Shown here: piece by piece, positions 60,485 to 64,000 of the stretch
Layout: the number at the start of each line of letters is the position of its first letter
Position numbering within the stretch: position 1 is the first letter of the stretch
Source: an uncultured Eubacteriales bacterium
Lineage (GTDB): Bacteria > Bacillota > Clostridia > Oscillospirales > Acutalibacteraceae
Length of the DNA: 64,000 nucleotides
Direction: 5' to 3'
Assembly (NCBI GenBank): GCA_934394855.1
Contig: CAKRRH010000001.1
Coordinates: 124,001 to 188,000 of the forward strand
Translations under genes and position numbers: made by a program
The notes under the pieces: model-generated
Told to the model about the DNA's origin: nothing
What the model saw: the letters and a program-made list of their open reading frames with translations, nothing else
Database searches by the model: none

Positions 60485-60645
60485 ACCATATCTCCTTTCA
60501 AAAATAAAACGAATAGCATACTCTCTTTTTTCACATTTTATATATTAAATCAAGGCTCGACACGACCGTTTAATATTACGGTTAGTTGGGTTTCACCGCA
60601 AATCAAACCATTGCCTTGATGTTATCGCAAAAATTGCGGCAAAAA

Positions 60646-60681
60646 ACGCATATTCAGCCGTAATTACAGTCGAATATGCGT
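60646..60681 (-). terminator. intrinsic terminator between the small ORF and the ABC genes
   Basis: ACGCATATTC (60646-60655) pairs with GAATATGCGT (60672-60681); the minus strand continues with TTTTTT. It lies 42 bp after the small ORF stop and about 160 bp before the exporter start. Confidence 0.85.
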
Positions 60682-60723
60682 CAAAATCAGCGTAATATTT
60701 TTGAATAAAGATTAGAGCAATCT

Positions 60724-60810
60724 TTAGAAAATATCACTAAAACGGGCAACGACTGAAAAAGATGTATTCTCGGTTGAATGAAAGTTTAGTATATTCAAAT
60801 TATTCAACAT
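60724..60810 (-). CDS. 28-residue leader peptide ORF upstream of the ABC exporter
   Basis: ATG at 60808-60810 is preceded by AAAAGGGGGTGA with 8 bp spacing, the strongest ribosome binding site of the region, itself 12-20 nt after the predicted transcription start of a consensus promoter. The peptide begins MLNNLNILNFHSTENT and ends VVARFSDIF; it has no cysteine and no signal sequence. Position, promoter, terminator behind it and exporter genes beyond make it either a translated attenuator leader (as bmrB for bmrCD in Bacillus) or, less likely, an exported peptide. Not similar to anything I recognise. Confidence 0.65.
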   Translation of the reverse strand: MLNNLNILNFHSTENTSFSVVARFSDIF

Positions 60811-60824
60811 TTTAGTCGTCACCC
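60744..60824 (-). promoter_or_regulatory. predicted helix between Shine-Dalgarno region and small ORF interior
   Basis: In the minus-strand RNA GGGTGACGACT (60814-60824, includes most of the ribosome binding site) can pair with AGTCGTTGCCC (60744-60754, codons 19-23 of the ORF): 11 consecutive pairs, two of them G-U. A second hairpin AAAGATT-GCTCT-AATCTTT follows the stop codon. Confidence 0.6.
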
Positions 60825-60843
60825 CCTTTTTTTCAATAAATAT

Positions 60844-60872
60844 ATATTACTACCCAAAAAATTGTATGTCAA
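60844..60872 (-). promoter_or_regulatory. promoter for the leader ORF/ABC exporter operon
   Basis: TTGACA (60867-60872), 17 bp, TAATAT (60844-60849) on the minus strand. Transcription would start near 60837. No equally good promoter was found between the terminator and the exporter genes. Confidence 0.75.
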
Positions 60873-60952
60873 GCATTTTTTAACAAAATTCGTTATTATA
60901 TCATTATTACTGTTACTGCGAAATTATTGATTTTTATACATAATACACAAAT

Positions 60953-60986
60953 AAAAGCGACAATGTTTATAAACAAAGTCGCTTTT
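60953..60986 (-). terminator. terminator after pyk
   Basis: AAAAGCGAC pairs with GTCGCTTTT around a 16-nt loop that can itself pair (TGTTTATAAACA); T-rich on both sides. Confidence 0.85.
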
Positions 60987-61008
60987 TATGGCAATATTTA
61001 ATTCTTAT

Positions 61009-62436
61009 TTATATGCTTTCGCCAATGCTGTAAACACGAAGCATATTTGTCGAATTTGAACTTTTAAGCGGAACTCCCGATGTCACAACCGCAAGATCGC
61101 CGTCCTTGAGTGCGCCCGTCTGTTTTACCGCATTTACCGCCATGTCGAACAATTCGTCGGTGCTGTGGGCCTCATTGATAAGTATCGGATAAACGCCCCA
61201 ACTGAGCGAAAGCTGTCTTACGACCATCTCGTTCGGTGTGCAGCAGAAAATTGGGTGATATGGGCGGTGAGCCGAAATCATTCGTGCTGTCTGACCGCTC
61301 ATTGTGACCGTGATGATAGCGGCAGCGTCAAGGTCGATTGCCGCAGCGCAGGTTGCGTGAGAAATTGCGTCAGACACGCTGCAGGGCGATGTCGGTCTTG
61401 AACTGAAAAAGCGCTTGCCATAGTCAATGTCGTTTTCGGTACGCTCCGCAATTCTCGCCATATATTCGACCGCCGTGATCGGATATTTGCCTGCGGCAGT
61501 TTCACCCGAAAGCATGATCGCCGATGTTCCGTCATAGATCGCATTTGCAACGTCTGTCGTTTCGGCTCTTGTCGGACGAGGATTATTTATCATTGATTCA
61601 AGCATTTGAGTTGCCGTGATTACCTGTTTGTTCGCCTTATATGCCTTTTTGATAAGCTTTTTCTGAATTACCGGAATTTCTTCAAACGGAATCTCAACAC
61701 CGAGATCGCCTCGTGCAACCATGATTCCGTCCGCAGCATTCAAAATTGCGTCAATGTTGTCAACACCCTCAGAATTTTCGATTTTCGCAATGATTCTGAC
61801 CTTTTCTCCGCCATATGAGTTCAAAACGCCTCTCATCTGCATGATGTCCTCAGCCGAGCGTGAAAATGATGCTGCAACAAAATCGAATCCGTTTTCAACG
61901 GCAAATTTGAGGTCGGCGCAATCCTGTTCGCTCAAAAACGGCAGGCTAACCTTGCTGTTCGGAACATTGATTCCTTTTCTGTCCTTAACAACACCGCCGT
62001 TTTTAACGGTGCATAAAATATCTTCGCCGTTGACAGAGTCAACGATCAATTCAATCAATCCGTCGTCAATCAAAATTCGGGTGCCTGAACGAACATCGCG
62101 AGGCAAGGCTTTGAATGTGATTGAGCCGATTTTGTCGGTGCCGACAATGTCTTTTGTCGTAAGAGTAAATTTTTTTCCTTCTTTTAATGTAACAGCACCG
62201 TTTTCAAATGTTCTGAGTCTGATTTCCGGACCCTTTGTGTCGGCAAGCATTGCAATCGGAAGATTAAGCTCTTCACGCAGTTTTTTTATCATGTTTGCCC
62301 TGACAGTATGTTCTTCATGCGTCTGGTGCGAAAAGTTGAAACGAGCGACATTCATGCCTGCAAGCATCATTGAACGCAAAATGTTTTCATCATCTGTCGA
62401 CGGTCCGAGCGTGCAAATAATTTTAGTTTTTCTCAT
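61009..62436 (-). CDS. pyk: pyruvate kinase
   Basis: Final ATP-forming step of glycolysis. The 475 residues begin RKTKIICTLGPSTDDE and include the active-site region MVARGDLGVEIPFEEIP, ITATQMLESMINNPRPTRAE near 270 and the C-terminal allosteric domain ending VTSGVPLKSSNSTNMLRVYSIG. The extra PEP-utilising C-terminal domain of Bacillus pyruvate kinase is absent. The ATG at 62434-62436 is the only plausible start; GAGGAG lies about 13 bp away, rather far. Monocistronic. Confidence 0.97.
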   Translation of the reverse strand: MRKTKIICTLGPSTDDENILRSMMLAGMNVARFNFSHQTHEEHTVRANMIKKLREELNLPIAMLADTKGPEIRLRTFENGAVTLKEGKKFTLTTKDIVGTDKIGSITFKALPRDVRSGTRILIDDGLIELIVDSVNGEDILCTVKNGGVVKDRKGINVPNSKVSLPFLSEQDCADLKFAVENGFDFVAASFSRSAEDIMQMRGVLNSYGGEKVRIIAKIENSEGVDNIDAILNAADGIMVARGDLGVEIPFEEIPVIQKKLIKKAYKANKQVITATQMLESMINNPRPTRAETTDVANAIYDGTSAIMLSGETAAGKYPITAVEYMARIAERTENDIDYGKRFFSSRPTSPCSVSDAISHATCAAAIDLDAAAIITVTMSGQTARMISAHRPYHPIFCCTPNEMVVRQLSLSWGVYPILINEAHSTDELFDMAVNAVKQTGALKDGDLAVVTSGVPLKSSNSTNMLRVYSIGESI

Positions 62437-62491
62437 AATATAATCATACTCCTCGGTAAAACATAAAATAATAACCAAAAACTTTACCTCA

Positions 62492-62497
62492 ATTATA
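62492..62497 (-). promoter_or_regulatory. extended -10 promoter element of pyk
   Basis: Minus strand TGATATAAT, an extended -10 (TG-N-TATAAT), about 55 bp before the ATG; the -35 region (TTTTTAG) is weak. Confidence 0.5.
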
Positions 62498-62583
62498 TCA
62501 TAACCCAAAATATTCTAAAAATCAAGAGAAAAAATGATGAATAAAATTATTTTTTATTATATGTAATTATTTTAAAAAAACAC

Positions 62584-62612
62584 TTGACATTTTGAGAAAA
62601 ATACAATATAAT
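62584..62612 (+). promoter_or_regulatory. consensus promoter of tRNA-Pro
   Basis: TTGACA (62584-62589), 17 bp, TATAAT (62607-62612), 22 bp before the tRNA. Confidence 0.9.
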
Positions 62613-62634
62613 CTAAGAGTTGAATAAATCAAAT

Positions 62635-62711
62635 CGAGGCGTGGCTCAGTTTGGTAGAGCGCTGCGTTCGGGACGCAGAGGTCGCAAGTTCAAATCTTGT
62701 CGCCTCGACCA
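62635..62711 (+). tRNA. tRNA-Pro (anticodon CGG)
   Basis: A complete cloverleaf of 77 nt: acceptor CGAGGCG with CGCCTCG, D-arm with GTTTGGTAGAGC, anticodon stem CTGCG/CGCAG with loop TTCGGGA (anticodon CGG at 62669-62671), T-arm CAAGTTCAAATCTTG, discriminator A and encoded CCA. Reads proline codon CCG. Phage genes begin to its right, so its 3' end is a likely integration target. Confidence 0.96.
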
Positions 62712-62720
62712 AAATTAAGA

Positions 62721-62753
62721 AAATCCCCTAACCCTTGCGGTTACGGGATTTTT
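62721..62753 (+). terminator. terminator after tRNA-Pro
   Basis: AAATCCCCTAACC pairs with GGTTACGGGATTT (one mismatch), 5-nt loop, then TTTG. Confidence 0.85.
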
Positions 62754-62756
62754 GCT

Positions 62757-62916
62757 ATATTTGGCTTAAATAAAGGAATTGTGGCACTTTATTTGATTAT
62801 TATATAATAATATCAATTTTAATATTATTACATATTTTTAATATTTTTAAATAAAAAGTTCACACGAAAGTTCACACGAAATATTACGCTTAAACCTTTA
62901 TTATTGAGCCAAATAT
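62757..62916. repeat. imperfect inverted repeat flanking an AT-rich segment
   Basis: ATATTTGGCTTAAATAAAGG at 62757-62776 matches, in inverted orientation, 62895-62916 (CCTTTATT..GAGCCAAATAT) with a two-base insertion. Between the arms lies a very AT-rich stretch and the 12-bp tandem repeat. No gene is seen. Confidence 0.65.
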
Positions 62917-62938
62917 CAAAAACTCAGTTCACACAAAA
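62858..62938 (+). repeat. three copies of a 12-bp direct repeat (GTTCACACGAAA)
   Basis: GTTCACACGAAA at 62858-62869 and, directly adjoining, 62870-62881; a third copy, GTTCACACAAAA, at 62927-62938. Short direct repeats near a tRNA and phage genes are what integrase arm-type sites look like; this role is inferred. Confidence 0.65.
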
Positions 62939-62939
62939 A

Positions 62940-62972
62940 AAGCCGCCCATCTCGTTTTGAGACAGGCGGCTT
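62940..62972 (-). terminator. terminator after the phage lysis genes
   Basis: AAGCCGCC with GGCGGCTT, enclosing a nested TCTC/GAGA stem; minus strand continues TTTTTTT. Typical strong terminator at the end of a late phage transcript. Confidence 0.9.
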
Positions 62973-63003
62973 CTTTTTTAGTGATGTAAAATATTATTTT
63001 TTA

Positions 63004-63204
63004 TTATTCTTCAACTTCCGGCAATCCGGCAATGCTTGTCAAAATCGACAACACGCCAGACAGCGCCGCAGCCGAAAGAACAATGCGCCAGTCGACCGAT
63101 GAGATGACCGCTGATGTGCCGATTGTTGCAATCGCAGTCTGCGCAACAGTCTTGACTGCTCTGACTGCCGCTGCTTTAATCCATGTTTTGATTTTGTTAC
63201 TCAT
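63004..63204 (-). CDS. phage holin (r1t-type)
   Basis: A 66-residue protein with two hydrophobic segments (about 12-34 and 43-60: VKTVAQTAIATIGTSAVISS, WRIVLSAAALSGVLSILTSIAG) separated by a short turn containing VDW, the pattern of the phage r1t holin family. It would permeabilise the membrane to time lysis. The ATG at 63202-63204 has GGTGGTG about 7 bp upstream, which is favoured over a GTG inside that sequence. Last gene of the lysis module; overlaps nothing but starts 1 bp after its neighbour. Confidence 0.85.
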   Translation of the reverse strand: MSNKIKTWIKAAAVRAVKTVAQTAIATIGTSAVISSVDWRIVLSAAALSGVLSILTSIAGLPEVEE

Positions 63205-63205
63205 T

Positions 63206-63517
63206 TTATTCACCACCTTTCTTATTCATGATTCTGTCCCATTTGTCATGGACATATGAGTTTTGATGTAGTTCGTTTGAGTATCTGTCATATACTTCAT
63301 GAGCCAGCTTAAATTGCACTTCGTCCTTTGCAACGCCGTTTTCGAGGTCACACAAAAAGCCGATTAAAAACATTCGGCATTGCTGCACATCCATTTTTTC
63401 AAGTTTCTTAGTAACCGGAGCAAACAGCTTGTTTAACATTCGTTTTAAAGCGGCAACGATTACGCCGACAGCACCGATGAGCGAGGCAATCAAAATTATG
63501 TAGTTTGCAATTTCCAC
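63206..63517 (-). CDS. phage small membrane protein, lysis module
   Basis: A 103-residue protein with one N-terminal transmembrane helix (residues 4-26, ANYIILIASLIGAVGVIVAAL) and a charged helical remainder (KKLEKMDVQQCRMFLIGFLC...). It occupies the place where many Firmicutes prophages have a second holin-like or spanin-like accessory protein; the exact role is unknown. GTG start at 63515-63517 is favoured by AGGTGTGAGG a few bases upstream; it overlaps the end of the endolysin gene slightly upstream. Confidence 0.7.
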   Translation of the reverse strand: MEIANYIILIASLIGAVGVIVAALKRMLNKLFAPVTKKLEKMDVQQCRMFLIGFLCDLENGVAKDEVQFKLAHEVYDRYSNELHQNSYVHDKWDRIMNKKGGE

Positions 63518-63521
63518 ACCC

Positions 63522-64000
63522 TCACACCTCTTTTGCCGCCGATTTTGCTTTGTTGATTCTTGCCTGTAACTGCTTATCAAAATTTCGGATTGCCTCATAA
63601 GCCTGTTGCTCTGTGCAGTTGCTTGGCAATTTAATTCCTTTATAAATTGCGATTTTTTTAAGATATGTCATATCGTTTTCCTCTTTTCCGAAATCATTAA
63701 AATCAATATAATCGCTCGGTTTAAGCAAATTTTTGTTATAATTCCAATCCCAACCCGACTCGACCTCAATATGCAAGTGTCGCCCGGTGGAATTGCCTGT
63801 ACTTCCCTCAATGCCGACTTTATCACCGGCTTTGAGTCGCTGACCCTGTTTGACGGCAATACTCTCCATATGCGCCATCAAAATGCATTTTTTGTCGTCA
63901 GTATGTATGATGATGTGCTTGCCATATGCGCCCTCACTGCTCACATAACTCACCGTGCCGCTTGTCGGGGCAACGAGCTGACGGTTATCGTCACCAACCC
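63522..64000 (-). CDS. phage M23-family peptidase/endolysin (partial, N-terminus beyond window)
   Basis: The visible 158 residues hold the lysostaphin/LytM-type zinc peptidase core: APTSGTVSYVSSEGAYGKHI, LMAHMESIAV (metal/catalytic His), AGDKVGIEGSTGNSTGRHLHIEV (HxH zinc motif), then a 45-residue helical tail. Such enzymes cut peptidoglycan cross-bridges; here it would be the prophage endolysin or a tail-associated hydrolase. The frame is open to the window edge, so the start and the first zinc ligand (expected upstream) are not seen. Confidence 0.88.
   Translation of the reverse strand, partial: VGDDNRQLVAPTSGTVSYVSSEGAYGKHIIIHTDDKKCILMAHMESIAVKQGQRLKAGDKVGIEGSTGNSTGRHLHIEVESGWDWNYNKNLLKPSDYIDFNDFGKEENDMTYLKKIAIYKGIKLPSNCTEQQAYEAIRNFDKQLQARINKAKSAAKEV

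Noticed and set aside
60485..60640. Second promoter directly before the ABC genes
   Set aside because: TATAAA- and TATGCT-like hexamers occur, but none has a -35 at proper spacing, so it was not listed; this is not proof of absence.

Overview
The window reads as chromosome of a low-to-moderate GC Gram-positive anaerobe of the Clostridia, probably a gut-type Oscillospirales/Ruminococcaceae relative. That placement is an inference from gene content: AddAB instead of RecBCD, RecD2 without RecBC, an L21-Prp-L27 operon with the Firmicutes-type L27 N-terminal extension, Mini-RNase III, Nudix/MATE/DegV families, consensus sigma-A promoters (TTGACA-N17-TATAAT appears repeatedly), purine-rich ribosome binding sites and frequent TTG/GTG starts.

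Layout: 1-11125, minus strand: a partial epimerase, addA-addB, a tiny plus-strand Asn/Gln/Lys repeat protein, comF, recD2 and a small membrane protein. 11260-16457: a MecA-like adaptor candidate, a convergent intergenic region carrying a cluster of DnaA-box-like nonamers, then a GH13 glucan hydrolase and glycogen/maltodextrin phosphorylase. 16458-25391, plus strand: a 0.7-kb regulatory region with two WalR-type direct repeats and a consensus promoter, a G5/3D-domain cell-wall protein, pth, mfd and two MATE transporters. 25457-31201, minus strand: Nudix, an RsmF-like methyltransferase, a YitT protein, mrnC, obg, rpmA, prp, rplU. 31226-34171: proB-proA plus an orphan membrane protein. 34234-36332, plus strand: a DUF3737 beta-helix protein and a PatB/MalY aminotransferase. 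36394-47964: one long co-oriented block, pyrC-carA-carB-pyrK-pyrD-pyrF-(SGNH pseudogene)-pyrE-pyrB-pyrI-icd, encoding the complete UMP pathway with icd at its tail. 48125-54174: an SGNH hydrolase with a YczE-like membrane protein, an orphan gene with trpS, and a metal-export unit (CadC-like repressor plus P1B ATPase). 54248-56658: MGMT-like protein, coiled-coil membrane protein, DegV, zinc-ribbon/DUF4870 protein. 56767-60872: a heterodimeric ABC exporter preceded by a 28-codon ORF and a terminator. 61009-62497: pyruvate kinase. 62584-64000: tRNA-Pro(CGG) followed by the lysis end of a prophage (holin, small membrane protein, M23 endolysin running off the window).

The strongest candidate for something undescribed is the leader of the ABC exporter operon (about 60640-60872): a consensus promoter, a strong Shine-Dalgarno, a 28-residue ORF, an 11-bp complementarity between the Shine-Dalgarno region and the ORF interior, and an intrinsic terminator ahead of the two exporter genes. 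The arrangement resembles the translation-dependent attenuator bmrB of bmrCD in Bacillus subtilis. Other items worth checking are the WalR boxes before the 3D-domain gene, the DnaA-box-like cluster at 11934-12033, the hairpin that ends mrnC and also contains the yitT ribosome binding site, the four-copy 9-residue repeat protein, the almost perfect duplication of the metal-binding domain in the P-type ATPase, and repeats next to tRNA-Pro that may belong to a phage attachment region. No rRNA, CRISPR array or insertion sequence was seen.
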